DNA of 64,000 nucleotides from a virus. The DNA is taken from the IMG/VR virus record IMGVR_UViG_3300050120_000012, positions 1 to 64,000 of that record; one strand, given 5' to 3'. This document shows positions 37,901-48,000 of the stretch, one piece after another. The number at the start of each line of letters is the position of its first letter. Position 1 is the first letter of the stretch. The notes under the pieces are model-generated. The model was not told the DNA's origin. It worked only from the letters and a program-made list of their open reading frames with translations, and did no database searches. Made by a program: the position numbers and the translations under genes.

Positions 37901-40210
37901 CTGAATCTGATCGCTAAGGCGGACGGTGCTAAGGGCGTTGGGAATGTTCCGAAGGTTAACCTGACGGGTGCTGCGGACGCGGACAATGCTCAACGCAAGC
38001 TTCGCGATCAGAAGAAGTTGGATGACGATCAGAAGAACTACGCTGAAGGTCTAGCGAAGGCCGTCACTGATCGCTTTGTCAAGCGTAACACTCCAGCCGT
38101 CTCCACTTTGTCGAATAGCGCAGGCAATGGTGATGATGGTCTTCCGCCTGACAAGGCGAAGAAGGAAAAGAAGGACCCGCTGATCGCGGAGTTCGACGAA
38201 CTTCTGAAGAAGACGTTCCCGGCTGTAGAGGCGATCCGTAGCCTCAACAAAGAACTCGACGTGCTGGCTAAGGCGTCTGTTGCTGACAAGGAAGGGGTTG
38301 TGCTTCTCGCTCAAGCGGCGAAGCAAATCTCTGACTATGATAAGCAATACGGCGTCAACATTGCCGGGACGAAAGACGGTGCGATCACCGCCGGTCAACT
38401 GAAGGGCCAGATCACCGACCGTCTGAAGGATCAAACGCTCGACGCCATTGACCCGGATCGTTCATTCCAACGGGATCAAACGGCCAAGCAACAGTCGTTC
38501 AACTTCGACGCCAATAGTACGGCGACGAACCCGTTCCAACGCACCATCGATAACAAGGTCTTCGAACAAGAGCAAAAGGAAGCTCAGCAACGCAAGGTCA
38601 ACATCTCCGTCATCCAAGAGGAAGAGGGTGCGAAGATCAGGCTGGCGGTTACGAATACCTCGCTTGCCGAACAAGCTGCGAAGGTTCGTGAAGCCATTGT
38701 AACGGAGAGCGCGGATCGCACTCGCCAGATCAGTCAGCTTGGTCAATCGACGGCGTTCATCAAAGCCCAAGATGATGCCTACAAGGTGTACGGCGTGAGC
38801 ATCTTGGCCGGGGTGGCTGGATCGAAGGAAGCCTATGACGCGCTTGTGGCGCAGAACGTCGCTTTCGAGCAACTGAAGACGCGGGTTGATTCGGCCAAGG
38901 CTTCCTATGAGACGATCATTGGCCCGGCGAAAGAGTTCAACTCTGGCGTCCAAGCTCTGAACGATCTCATGAGCCAAGGGCTCATCACTATCGATCAGTA
39001 TGATAAGAAGGTCCGCGATCTGAACTCTTCGTTCCTCGCAACGAAGACTGACGCCGGTTCGGGCATTCAGCGTGCATTCCTAGACATCTCCAAAGAGGCG
39101 GACGATTCAGCCGCCGATATGGAACGTACTTTTAAGGATGCCTATAACAATATCGAGTCGGGTTTTTCCAGCCTGTTTACCGGGGGCGATCCCAAGGCGG
39201 CCCTCCATAAGGTCTTGGAAGGCGTCACGAATGATCTGTCGAAGACTCTCTTTCATAATATCACGGATGGACCTGTAAAGAACATTGCCAATAGTCTTGG
39301 TATCAAAGGCTTTGGCGATAAGGCGATCCAAACCCAACGCACTGATATTACGGCGACCAACGTCTATGTGAATGGTCAACAAACGGGCCAGCTTGGTAAC
39401 GGCGGAGCGGGCGGTGGGTTGCTTGGTGGATCGACGCCGGGCGCAAATCCCTTGGGTCTCGGCTCGACGGGCGTCAATCCTTTGACGGGTGCGGCGAACG
39501 ATAACAGCGTGGCCTCGATCCTGTCCGGCGGCGGTGGTCAAGGCGGCGCGGCTGGCCTGCTAGGTGGGAGTAACCCGCTGGCGGGTCTCGGCCTGCCTAC
39601 CGACCCTCTAGCCTCGATTCTCAGCCCTTCCCCGTCGTCGGCGCTGTCCTCGCTCTTGAACCCCGGCTCAGCCTCCAGCCTGCTAGGTGGCGGCGGAGGG
39701 CTTGGTGGCCTGCCATCCCTGCTAGGCGGTGGTGGAGCGGCGGCTGGAGGCGGTGGTGGCCTGCTAGGCGGCCTCTCGGGCATTCTAGGCGGTGGTGGCG
39801 CGGCTGGCGGCGGTGGGTTGCTTGGGGGCCTGTCCAGCCTGATCGGCGGCGGTGCGTCGGCGGCTGGTGGTGGGATCACGTCGCTGATCTCCAGCATCCT
39901 TCCCTTCTTCGGCTTTGCGACCGGCGGGTCCTTCAATGTCGGCGGCGCTGGCGGTACGGACTCGCAAGTGGTGAGCTTCAAGGCTACACCGGGTGAGAAC
40001 GTCTCTGTCGGAACGCCTACACAGCTTCAAGCCGCACATGATGCTGCGGCCAACGCTGGACAGGCCGCTCCGCAAGTCAATCAGAAGATCGTCAATGTCA
40101 TGGACCCTCAAGCGGCCCTAGACGCGATGGGTACACAAGCGGGCTTCAAGGTAGTGCTTAATCACATTGCCTCTAACCCGGAAGCAATCAAAAGGGCTCT
40201 TGGCGGATGA
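34946..40210 (+). CDS. Tail tape measure protein
   Basis: 1,754 residues from GTG 34946-34948 (GTGA overlap). Residues 100-400 are long Gln/Ala/Glu/Arg helices; around 440-560 is the tape-measure N-terminal domain (GVTSTGPQNQQDATQGVYKV, GSGNVQFRELRALTQQAPFV). Two hydrophobic regions follow near 680-710 (TIIPIVLIAGSALAGLFIAE) and 810-835, which may insert in the host membrane during ejection. The C-terminal 250 residues are Gly/Leu/Ala-rich repeats. At about 1.5 angstrom per residue the tail would be about 260 nm. Longest gene here. Confidence 0.93.
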   Translation: MSDEQFNIRFNEQGASDVIKRMREVVSSAGDAAEATENLNDQLGKVQAKANPAQAAYEKLASGIDVLGRAQKAGLITMDQEARSRTNLIGRMEAQVRPFSTLVSNIQNETRALSLNRTERDATLRTMQQMQSLQSRGVALSAQEREQLAATNLAYVRQRESIAATAAAERERVVAAQTAAREVAAAARQEEQAKIAAARQAAAEKARIHRESQTQQAQGARRDSIVGSVVPKIEAETAAYRLNTVERNANLRTIQQSEALRTSGITLTEEETAAILSANVALAQQREANQLLASTERELNSVRSRTSTNPAQAAQSRLNADRATVGRAGAVGLISGSEQAALERQLGLAYEAQINPLIRTNELLQQRASYQSGLFESGRALALVERDVAAAEEAGIAVSREQIASLRAQAQQIDRVEGAYRSLKTASGLLGNVIGGFALAGGAGELGKSIDETTNVRNLVGVTSTGPQNQQDATQGVYKVAEDTRSSVEDTAKLYSRLELAAQRFGIGQTQVLGLTKEVNEQIRLSGTSEGEATRAVIDFAHSIGSGNVQFRELRALTQQAPFVAVEIAKGLTALAKEGTAQGEAFKQRASKAGINVDQRDIGIGDLKELTSKKALGSNDIIAAQALEADDTQKRFEKLTPTIAQAGVQLKDFFLQYVDSANQSTGAGRNIAEGIEFIGKNLSTIIPIVLIAGSALAGLFIAEKLIQGATLIGVLFEKVGIGIGVTKTATGATAGNTTAMDKNTIAQGVNAKEVDAVTAALARQTIARREASGAAAPKPGVGAAGAGAAAEEVGVGVAAVEGEGAAVAGSAALGIGAVATGFTVVIPLILAAAAAYALLKDNVNLATDQTIAYSDDGVTKAIQGNITLGDVAGAIFSNIQTGATETAGVQKKASDDTAATDKKNLDDRLNHAKANFDKTHTYYNQMASGIVKTSIDVATFLETTQDRILLGFDLLAGGIEVAFANAFDYVANKFGDLLNATVIPGLNLIAKADGAKGVGNVPKVNLTGAADADNAQRKLRDQKKLDDDQKNYAEGLAKAVTDRFVKRNTPAVSTLSNSAGNGDDGLPPDKAKKEKKDPLIAEFDELLKKTFPAVEAIRSLNKELDVLAKASVADKEGVVLLAQAAKQISDYDKQYGVNIAGTKDGAITAGQLKGQITDRLKDQTLDAIDPDRSFQRDQTAKQQSFNFDANSTATNPFQRTIDNKVFEQEQKEAQQRKVNISVIQEEEGAKIRLAVTNTSLAEQAAKVREAIVTESADRTRQISQLGQSTAFIKAQDDAYKVYGVSILAGVAGSKEAYDALVAQNVAFEQLKTRVDSAKASYETIIGPAKEFNSGVQALNDLMSQGLITIDQYDKKVRDLNSSFLATKTDAGSGIQRAFLDISKEADDSAADMERTFKDAYNNIESGFSSLFTGGDPKAALHKVLEGVTNDLSKTLFHNITDGPVKNIANSLGIKGFGDKAIQTQRTDITATNVYVNGQQTGQLGNGGAGGGLLGGSTPGANPLGLGSTGVNPLTGAANDNSVASILSGGGGQGGAAGLLGGSNPLAGLGLPTDPLASILSPSPSSALSSLLNPGSASSLLGGGGGLGGLPSLLGGGGAAAGGGGGLLGGLSGILGGGGAAGGGGLLGGLSSLIGGGASAAGGGITSLISSILPFFGFATGGSFNVGGAGGTDSQVVSFKATPGENVSVGTPTQLQAAHDAAANAGQAAPQVNQKIVNVMDPQAALDAMGTQAGFKVVLNHIASNPEAIKRALGG

Positions 40211-41148
40211 CGTGGATCAACGGAACTGCAACTGACTATCTGGACATGCTTTCACAGATTGAAAGTGAAGCGGTTGCTCATGGGTGGACGAATAAGAGGT
40301 ACACCACGTCCGGCGAGACTGCGCCGTACACGGCTGAACTGATCCTTGAAGGTCCGGGGTTTGGCGCGGGCTATGAAGTCTATATTGGCGTCCGCGCTCG
40401 GCAAGACGCACCGAACAATATCTTCAGCTTGGAAGGCCGTGGGTTCACGTTCTACAATGCCGCCCAAGTGTTCGACAATCAGCCGAACATCTCGCCTCCG
40501 GTCTATTGCAATCTATGGGACTCGGCGATCACATATTGGATGAGCATTTCAGATCGGCGTATCTTGCTGGTGGCGAAGTGTTCGAACACCTATCACTCGC
40601 TCTATCTCGGGTACTTCGCGCCGTTCACCGATCCGACCGAATACCCGGCTCCAATGTATATCGCCGCTGATGGTCCGAACATCGATACATTCGGTAACAC
40701 CGATGCGTTCCAACGGAGCATAGCAAACCCCGGTCTAGGCGGCGCTTATATTCGCGATCCGGCTGGCAACTGGATTACGGTTGCCGTCTATACCAATCAG
40801 ACCTTTGGCTTCAATGGTTATGGTCTGAACAACTATACTATCTATCCATACCACCAAGGACAACCGACGAACGATAATCCTCCGGGGAACTACACAGTTC
40901 CTCTTGGGGCTCGCTTCGAACCTAACCCTGCGGTGGCGGCTTCCCTTCCATTCTTTCCAACGTACATTCAAGCCATGTTCAACAAAGGTGGCTTCCTTGG
41001 CGTTCTGGAGGGTGTGTTCTGGAGCCCCGGCAATACCCTCTCCGCTGAACAAGAGATCACCTACGGCGGCGACACTTATCAACTGTTCATCGCGATCTCC
41101 CGTTCGCTTGAACAGCCCTCCCAATTCTATGCCGTGAAGGAAGCGTAA
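40207..41148 (+). CDS. Tail-tip/fibre protein, first of a tandem pair
   Basis: 313 residues, start overlapping the tape-measure stop (ATGA). Strand-rich with AVAHGWTNKRYTTSG, GAGYEVYIGVRA, ISDRRILLVAKCSNTYHSLY and LGYF. The next protein has the same order of segments, so the two are tandem paralogues. Located between tape measure and distal tail genes, they are probably baseplate or tip structural proteins. Family not recognised beyond that. Confidence 0.72.
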   Translation: MTWINGTATDYLDMLSQIESEAVAHGWTNKRYTTSGETAPYTAELILEGPGFGAGYEVYIGVRARQDAPNNIFSLEGRGFTFYNAAQVFDNQPNISPPVYCNLWDSAITYWMSISDRRILLVAKCSNTYHSLYLGYFAPFTDPTEYPAPMYIAADGPNIDTFGNTDAFQRSIANPGLGGAYIRDPAGNWITVAVYTNQTFGFNGYGLNNYTIYPYHQGQPTNDNPPGNYTVPLGARFEPNPAVAASLPFFPTYIQAMFNKGGFLGVLEGVFWSPGNTLSAEQEITYGGDTYQLFIAISRSLEQPSQFYAVKEA

Positions 41149-42203
41149 TGGCCTATCTTAATGGAGCCTTCTCTGGCGGTGATACCTTCGCTACTGTGAT
41201 GTCCAAGCTGCACGACTTCTGTGTGACGGCGGGCTGGACTATCAATCTGAACTCATTCCCTTCCTTGGCCGTTTCCAAAGGGACGACGTTCGTCAATATC
41301 GCATTCAATGAGACTGTTACGGTGGATGACACCTTGGGCTCGGGCAACGCTCATGCGCCGGATTTCGGTATCTCATCCTATCTGTCAAATGCCTATCCCC
41401 CGTCCTCTGACTCAAATCGCATCACCGATCTGTCATTTGATCCGGTGTTTCACAATGACTTAAACGGACCCTATAGCCAGTATTGGTTCTTCTCCGGTGG
41501 GGACGATGATCCGCCATACATCTATATGGTGATCCAGAAGGCCAACGGTAGCTACTCCTGCTATATGTTTGGCAGGATCGATAAGAAGGGTGTGGACTAT
41601 GATGGTGGGGACTTCATTACTGGTGTGAACTGGCATTGGAATTTCCAGAACAATACTGGCGTTCCCACGAATGGTTTCCAAGGGTCCGGTCAAGGCTCTG
41701 ATCCAATGTCAGGCGCTCATGGGTGGCCCGGCGACGGCGCTGCGCAATACCAGTTGCGTCTTGGTGATGTCCTGACTTCACACCCCTATACGTCGAACTT
41801 TGGTGGTGCTGGCGGACGGCCCTATGCCAACGCTCTTGTCGGGATGATGTTTCGAGGCGATCAAGTTGCAACTCAACTTGAAAATTGGAGCCAAGAGAAT
41901 CTTGGCTGGATTGGACAGGTGGCTTGGCTTGGCCCATCTCCGATCAACGGTGCAACGCCTTTGTTTGAAGTTCCGGTCTTCTACAATGACGCTGCGCAGT
42001 CGCGGATGATCTCCATGGGCTCTTACCCGAACTACCGTCATTGTTCGATGCTGGGGCGAGTAGAGGCTGAAGAGATCACCTTTGGTTCGGACAACTGGAT
42101 TGTGTTTCCGATGAAACGCGCTCTTCCTTGGAACCCCGAACCCTTCACCGCGAAGACTCTTACGTCTGCGCAATATGGACATGCTTTTAAGGTTGTCACC
42201 TAA
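41148..42203 (+). CDS. Tail-tip/fibre protein, second of the pair
   Basis: 351 residues, start overlapping the previous stop (TAATG). Counterparts of the first paralogue are FCVTAGWTINL, GTTFVNIAFNET, PPYIYMVIQKANGSYSCYMF, then GRI, and near the end NWIVFPMKRALPW. The strand-turn pattern YxYMVIQ...CYMFGRI is common in phage tail structural proteins. Rich in Gly and aromatic residues, no membrane segment. Confidence 0.72.
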   Translation: MAYLNGAFSGGDTFATVMSKLHDFCVTAGWTINLNSFPSLAVSKGTTFVNIAFNETVTVDDTLGSGNAHAPDFGISSYLSNAYPPSSDSNRITDLSFDPVFHNDLNGPYSQYWFFSGGDDDPPYIYMVIQKANGSYSCYMFGRIDKKGVDYDGGDFITGVNWHWNFQNNTGVPTNGFQGSGQGSDPMSGAHGWPGDGAAQYQLRLGDVLTSHPYTSNFGGAGGRPYANALVGMMFRGDQVATQLENWSQENLGWIGQVAWLGPSPINGATPLFEVPVFYNDAAQSRMISMGSYPNYRHCSMLGRVEAEEITFGSDNWIVFPMKRALPWNPEPFTAKTLTSAQYGHAFKVVT

Positions 42204-43939
42204 TGTTCCTCCAGAACGATGTCGTTTACGGTCGCGGCACAGTCACGTCGCCGCACGGTACGCCCGTTCTGGACGCGCCGTCCGTTGGCGTGGATATGGA
42301 TGGCCTTGGAATCTATACCAAAGGCACACAAGCTGGCGGATCGCATTCAGCTAAAGCCTCACAAGCTGGCGCTCTATATGCTGGCTTCTTTGGTGACTAC
42401 TTCAATAAGGTCTATATCGTTCCCGGTGTTCTGTCGCTGATCGATCCTATATTGGGTACGCCTGTCCCATTCAATTTCTGGAATACAAACTTCAATGATG
42501 GGACTGTAACGGGCGTTACTGGAGAAAACTCTGTCGGTTTGACCATCAATGCAAACTACCCTCTTACCATTGGTGGTCTGAAGCTCACGCCTGCGGCAAT
42601 CACCGTGGACGATTCGGCTCCCGATTCTGAGGAAGCGATCTTCACCTTTGGGCTCGGCGGCGGTCTTACCACAAAGTGGACTGTTGAACTTCTCCGCACG
42701 AACCTACTGAACATCGCTGTTGAAGCGCCGCTAATCGAGACGCTGAAGTGGAAGACCGATGTTCTCGGCTCAAAGGAAGGGCAGGAACAACGGATCGGAC
42801 TTGCTCAGTTCGTCCGCGTTGAACAGACGCTCAAGTATGTCATCACGGATGATGCCGATCAGAAAAACATCTTCGAACAATTCTTCGCCCTATCCAATGG
42901 GAGCTTCAGCTTGCCGTTGTGGATGGAACAAACCCGGCTGGAGGGTAACGTCACCGCCGGGACTGCAACGGTCCTGATCGACGTGACAAAGTTCGATCTT
43001 CAAGTGGGAGATCAAATCCTCTTGAGCAAGTCCGACGAAAGCGTCCAAGAATCGGTGAAGGTTGACTTCATCAATCCTGACAATGTGACTGTCACACTTC
43101 TGTCCGTACTGGCGAACGATTGGACCACCGACGATCTGATCTTCCGTGTCACCACCGCTCTGTTGCCTGCCAAGCCTGAGATTGACCGTGGCAACTATGG
43201 CTATCTGGAGATCAGCGCCGTCGCTCGCATCCAAGAGTTCCGTACACTGTTCAGCGCCAACGCTGCGCCGGTCGAACTCGTTAAGGCCACGGTGGTTCAA
43301 GATCGTGTCCTATCGACGACGGTCTATACCCTGTCTGGCATTCCGATACTTCATGCTCGACCGATTGTGGATGAGAAGGTGAAAGAGACCTTTGATTGGG
43401 ACATCGAAGTGATTGACTTCGACATTGGTGCTTTTGAGTATTTCACCGACCGCCAACTGTCATCTCCTTCCTATGATCGCAAGTTCTACATTAAGAACCT
43501 AACGCAGAAGTTCTATTGGAATTGGGTACTCGAATGGATGCACGGCCAACGTCGTCCTGTGTGGCTTCCTACATGGGTAAATGACCTTGGACCCGACGTT
43601 GTGACTATCGGTGGTGCGACGATCACCACCAATTCGGAGAAGTTCTTCACCTACTATGGAGCGCAAGGTCTCCAATCCGTACAGGGCATGTGGTTCACTC
43701 ATCCGAACGGATGGTTCGCCCGGCGGATCACCGCTATCTCTCGGGACGGCTTAGGCCATACCCTGATCCAACTAGATGAGGCCGTTCCCGACGATTTTCC
43801 GGTTTCTGGCCCCTATGAGCTTGGATTACTGATCTTGGCAAGGCAAGCTGTTGATGAGGTTACGCGGGAGTGGCATCCGCTCTATTCGTTCCTTTCAACA
43901 TCGTTCATCGGAACGAAGTCAACGCCAGAGATCACATGA
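42203..43939 (+). CDS. Distal tail/baseplate hub-type protein
   Basis: 578 residues, TAATG junction. Strands dominate; WLPTWVNDLGPDVV and FYWNWVLEWMHGQRRPVWLP in the C-terminal half fit baseplate proteins of the GTA/DUF2460-neighbour type in which WxPT recurs. It probably links tail tube and host-recognition protein. The stop overlaps the DUF2163-like gene as ATGA. Confidence 0.7.
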   Translation: MFLQNDVVYGRGTVTSPHGTPVLDAPSVGVDMDGLGIYTKGTQAGGSHSAKASQAGALYAGFFGDYFNKVYIVPGVLSLIDPILGTPVPFNFWNTNFNDGTVTGVTGENSVGLTINANYPLTIGGLKLTPAAITVDDSAPDSEEAIFTFGLGGGLTTKWTVELLRTNLLNIAVEAPLIETLKWKTDVLGSKEGQEQRIGLAQFVRVEQTLKYVITDDADQKNIFEQFFALSNGSFSLPLWMEQTRLEGNVTAGTATVLIDVTKFDLQVGDQILLSKSDESVQESVKVDFINPDNVTVTLLSVLANDWTTDDLIFRVTTALLPAKPEIDRGNYGYLEISAVARIQEFRTLFSANAAPVELVKATVVQDRVLSTTVYTLSGIPILHARPIVDEKVKETFDWDIEVIDFDIGAFEYFTDRQLSSPSYDRKFYIKNLTQKFYWNWVLEWMHGQRRPVWLPTWVNDLGPDVVTIGGATITTNSEKFFTYYGAQGLQSVQGMWFTHPNGWFARRITAISRDGLGHTLIQLDEAVPDDFPVSGPYELGLLILARQAVDEVTREWHPLYSFLSTSFIGTKSTPEIT

Positions 43940-45021
43940 CTACCTTTGAGCAAGATGACACCGGCTTAGACTCCAGCAATCCCATCGAACTCTACAGGTT
44001 CTATGGGATTGATGGTTCGTACACATACACGTCCGGCAATCGCCAGATGAGTTATGCTGCGCCGTCCTCGGAAAGCACTGAGGTCTATAAGCCGATCCCC
44101 ATGTCCAGATCGGAAGTCGTCTTGGGCGATGTCACTGAGAAGAATCAACTGACGATCACCATCCCGAAGAACCTGTCATTGGTGAACGACTATGTGTTTG
44201 ACATCTCACCGTGCGACGATCTGCTATTGGAGATTTACCGTCTTAATGGTTCGACCGGCGCAATCCAACTGATCTTCTATGGTATCGTCGCCAGCTTCAA
44301 CGTCCAAGATAACAAGGTCACTGTCGTCTGTCCGTCCACCTTCACGAACTATCTACAAACGGACTTCCCGAACATCTATTATCAGTCGGCGTGTAACCAC
44401 GTCCTCTATGACAATGGCTGCACCGTAAATCGAGCGGACTTCCTTGTGCTGGCGAACATCATGACGGTGAGCGCCGATGGCTTGACGATCACCTTTGAAG
44501 AGACTTCTGGACCGATCTCCGGTTACGGTTCTCTGAGTAACACCGTCAAGACGTTGACTTACGGTGGGATCACATATGACTACTCGGATACTGAAGAGTG
44601 GGATACCTATCTTGCCAACTATCCCGATGTCGTCGAAGCCGCCATCAAAGCCATTGCCGCTGATACTGTTCACTTCCCTACACAGGAAGCCTATGCCGCT
44701 TGGCATTGGCTGAAGTTCGGTCGCTATGAAGGTCGGATCGCGCCTGTCCCGACTCTGTTCAACTCCGAATTGCCGGATGCTTGGCTGACGCCGGGTGAGA
44801 TCGTGATCGGAAGTGAGCGCCGGTTGATCCTCCAGCAAGTGGGGACTTCTATCATGCTCAACTATCCTTTCCGCGCCATCAATGTAGGTGACGCTGTGGA
44901 GATGGCGGCGGGTTGCCTTCACACGTCGGACGCTTGTCGTGAGAAGTTCAACAATGGTGATAACTTCCTTGGATTTGAGTTCATCCCCTATATCAACCCG
45001 TTCCTTGTAGGGGTGCAATAG
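43936..45021 (+). CDS. DUF2163 / phage BR0599-like baseplate protein
   Basis: 361 residues from ATG 43936-43938. The middle CPSTFTNYLQTDFPNIYYQS, then ACNHVLYDNGC, and the end AAGCLHTSDACREKFNNGDN, FLGFEFIPYINPF are hallmarks of the DUF2163/BR0599 family found in gene-transfer agents and alphaproteobacterial siphophages, where the cysteines coordinate an iron-sulphur cluster. An inserted segment near 215-265 (YDYSDTEEWDTYLANYPDVV) is unusual. It sits just before the host-recognition protein, as in GTAs. Confidence 0.82.
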   Translation: MTTFEQDDTGLDSSNPIELYRFYGIDGSYTYTSGNRQMSYAAPSSESTEVYKPIPMSRSEVVLGDVTEKNQLTITIPKNLSLVNDYVFDISPCDDLLLEIYRLNGSTGAIQLIFYGIVASFNVQDNKVTVVCPSTFTNYLQTDFPNIYYQSACNHVLYDNGCTVNRADFLVLANIMTVSADGLTITFEETSGPISGYGSLSNTVKTLTYGGITYDYSDTEEWDTYLANYPDVVEAAIKAIAADTVHFPTQEAYAAWHWLKFGRYEGRIAPVPTLFNSELPDAWLTPGEIVIGSERRLILQQVGTSIMLNYPFRAINVGDAVEMAAGCLHTSDACREKFNNGDNFLGFEFIPYINPFLVGVQ

Positions 45022-48000
45022 ATGTTCGCGCTATTCCTTATCACCATATTCTTCTCTGTCTTGACGAGTTTGCTTGCGCCGACGCAAAAGGCTCAACGTG
45101 GCAATCTGAAGGACTTCAGCTTTCCTCAAGTGCAGGACGGTGATCCTATTGCCTATGCAGTCGGTCGCGTAAAGATCGCCGGTACTGGCCTGACGTGGTA
45201 TGGTGATTTCCAAACTAAGGCGATTAAGAAGTCCACCGGCCTCTTCACGACTTCGACCGTGGGCTATAAGTATTATCTCGGATGGCAGTTGGTTATCGCC
45301 ATTGGTCCGAACGTCATGCTTCGGAACCTGTGGTTCGGAACGCCGCAAGGCCAGACGAATACCGCTAACGGTTTCGAAGATGACACCTACATCGAAGAGA
45401 ACAACCCGAACTTCACCAATGCCAATGATACGAAGATTCCTGTCCCTGTATGGGGTGTGGGGATTGCTTCTTATCCCGGCGGCCCGATCATCACTGAACC
45501 GACCGGGACTGCGATCTTGGACGTTTCCAATGTCAAGGCGTTCGGCGGTGATAACGGCGGCGGTGGTTTTGATCTGTCTGTAGAGTTCTATGGTGGTGAG
45601 AACTCACAAACCTCCAGCGTCTATCTCCAAAGCCAAGTCAATCAAGCTTTCGTTCCACCTTATCGCGGCGTCTCCCATCTGATCTGTCATGGCTACATCG
45701 GCAACAGCGCCAGCCTCCAAAACATGACGGTTGAGATCGACCGTATCTATGATCCGCTAGAGCTTGGCTCCCAAGCTATCATTGGTCAAGAGGGTGACGC
45801 CAATCCGGCCAACGTGATCTATGAGCTTCTGACGAACAACTTTGGTGCGGCCTCTATTCCGCTCCCTCGGATGAACTCGGCGTCATTTGTCACCGCTGGC
45901 GGCATCCTGTGGACTGAAGACGAAGGTATTTCCATCGCTTTTGGATCGTCTCCCACGGCGGTCTCCAATGTGCTGAAGGACATTCTGCGCCAGATCGACG
46001 CCACGTTGTACGAAGACCCGACCGATGGTCAAATCTATCTGAAGCTGATCCGTGCCGACTACGTTCTCGCTGATCTTCCTGTTATCGATCAGACGAACAT
46101 CTTGTCCGTCCAGAGCTTCACCACGAATATGTGGTCCGATACGAAGAACCGCATTCGGGTGTCCTATGAGGACCGCTCGAAATACTATGATGATCGTGTC
46201 GCCGTTGGTGAAGACATGGCGAACGTGGCCTTCCAAGGTGGACAGGTCAAAGCGATCACTGTTCAGCATCCTTATATCAAGCGGGCTGAACATGCGAACC
46301 GCAAGGTCGCTCAAGAGATGGCGATCTATACCACGCCGCTGTCAAAGCTTACCGTCACAACGCAGCGGTTCACGACTTCGCTTCGCCCCGGCTCCGTCAT
46401 TAACATGGTCTATCCGGCGTACAAGATCGCCTCGATTGCCTATCGTGTGACGAAGGTCTCCATGGGTGATCTGACGAACAACCGTCTGTCACTGGAGCTT
46501 GTCCAAGATAAGTTCGCCACAGTGCAGTTCGTGTTCGCTGCGCCTGTGAACTTCTGGCAAAAGCCCAATACCTCTGCGGTTAACATCGTGACCTATAATG
46601 CTGAAGAAGCTCCCCGGTTCTTCAACGCACTTCAGCCTACTATTGTGAATGTTGATAACTCGCGCCTTTTCGTTCAGCCGATCCAGCCGAACATTGCGCA
46701 GAGCGGCTATAACATTTGGGCTAAGATCACAACTGAGACGGACTATGCTCAGATTGACTATGAACAGAGCTACGCCACACTTGGGACGCTCCAGAACAAC
46801 CTTGCTATGGAGCTTCTGTCCACCGTCACGCTCGCGTCGATCAGCGACATCGATTCTTTGGCCGTCGCCAATCAGGCGCAGATCAGTTCCGGCCTGAATC
46901 TGATCCAGATCGACGATGAGATCATGGCCTATGAGAGCTATGTCCTCGCCGCCGGGCTCTACACCCTAGAGAACGTCCACAGGGGCTTGCTGGACACCGT
47001 ACCGGCCACTCACGCCGCCAGCGCCAACGTGGTCTTCCTGACGCCCGACACGGTGGGTACGCGCGAGTTCGCCGGGACTGAGGCCGTGGACGTTCTCATG
47101 GGCTCCTACAGCTTCAGTGACGAACAGACTCAGGACGAAGCGACTCACGTTGGCGTCCAACTCATGCAGCGCCCACAACGGCCATATCCTCCAGCGGACG
47201 TGATGATCGACGGGGTTCTATATAACCCGAACGTGGATAACACGTCCGGCTGCACAGTCACGTTCAAACGCCGGTCTAGGTTGAACCTTGGCGTGCTTTA
47301 TCAGACGGACGCCGATGAAGCCCCCGAAGCCGGGACGACGTACATTGCTCGCGTCGGCATCCCCGGTCATACGGTTGACCATGCACTCGGAACGGCGGAC
47401 ACCGGCACGTTCACCTTCGACTTGGCCGGTTCCAATGTGGTTCAGATCATCGCGGTTCTGGACGGGCTCGAATCTCAGCCGGTTCAATGGGACACGACTG
47501 TCGCTCATGCGGCGGGTGTCTCCGTTGGTGTGGCGCTTGCCGCTGCGGCGACGACGGTTGCGATCACACCGGAAGAACTCCTATCCCATGACGCCGGGCT
47601 GGCGACCGCGACGACTTCGCCCATAGTTGCCATCGCCACCATCGCGGGTGCTGTTGCGACCGGCGACCTTGGAACGCCTGCCACGACTGTTGCGATCACC
47701 CCGACGACTACCGGCGGTGGGGGTGTCATTGAAACGACGCCTCATAGGTATTGGGGTATCCGTTTGAACACTCCGCAAACGAGTGGGACGAACTTCGCCT
47801 TTGGTGAACTGGAGATGTACGAACACGATCTCTCTAGTGGAAATGCTGCACTCGGTATCACCGCATTCGCTGATGGCTCTTCCTTCACTGGAGCCGATCA
47901 AGGCTTGACGCATGTGTTTGACGGTAAAGTTGGTGCAAACGTCGGCAATGTCGGGATAGGGTCTTCGGCGGCTGGTTACAAAGTATGGGGCGACTTTGTT

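Noticed and set aside
39400-39900. GGCGGTGG-type repeats in the tape-measure gene considered as mobile or CRISPR-like repeats
   Set aside because: They are in-frame Gly/Leu codons of a low-complexity protein segment, without constant spacing.
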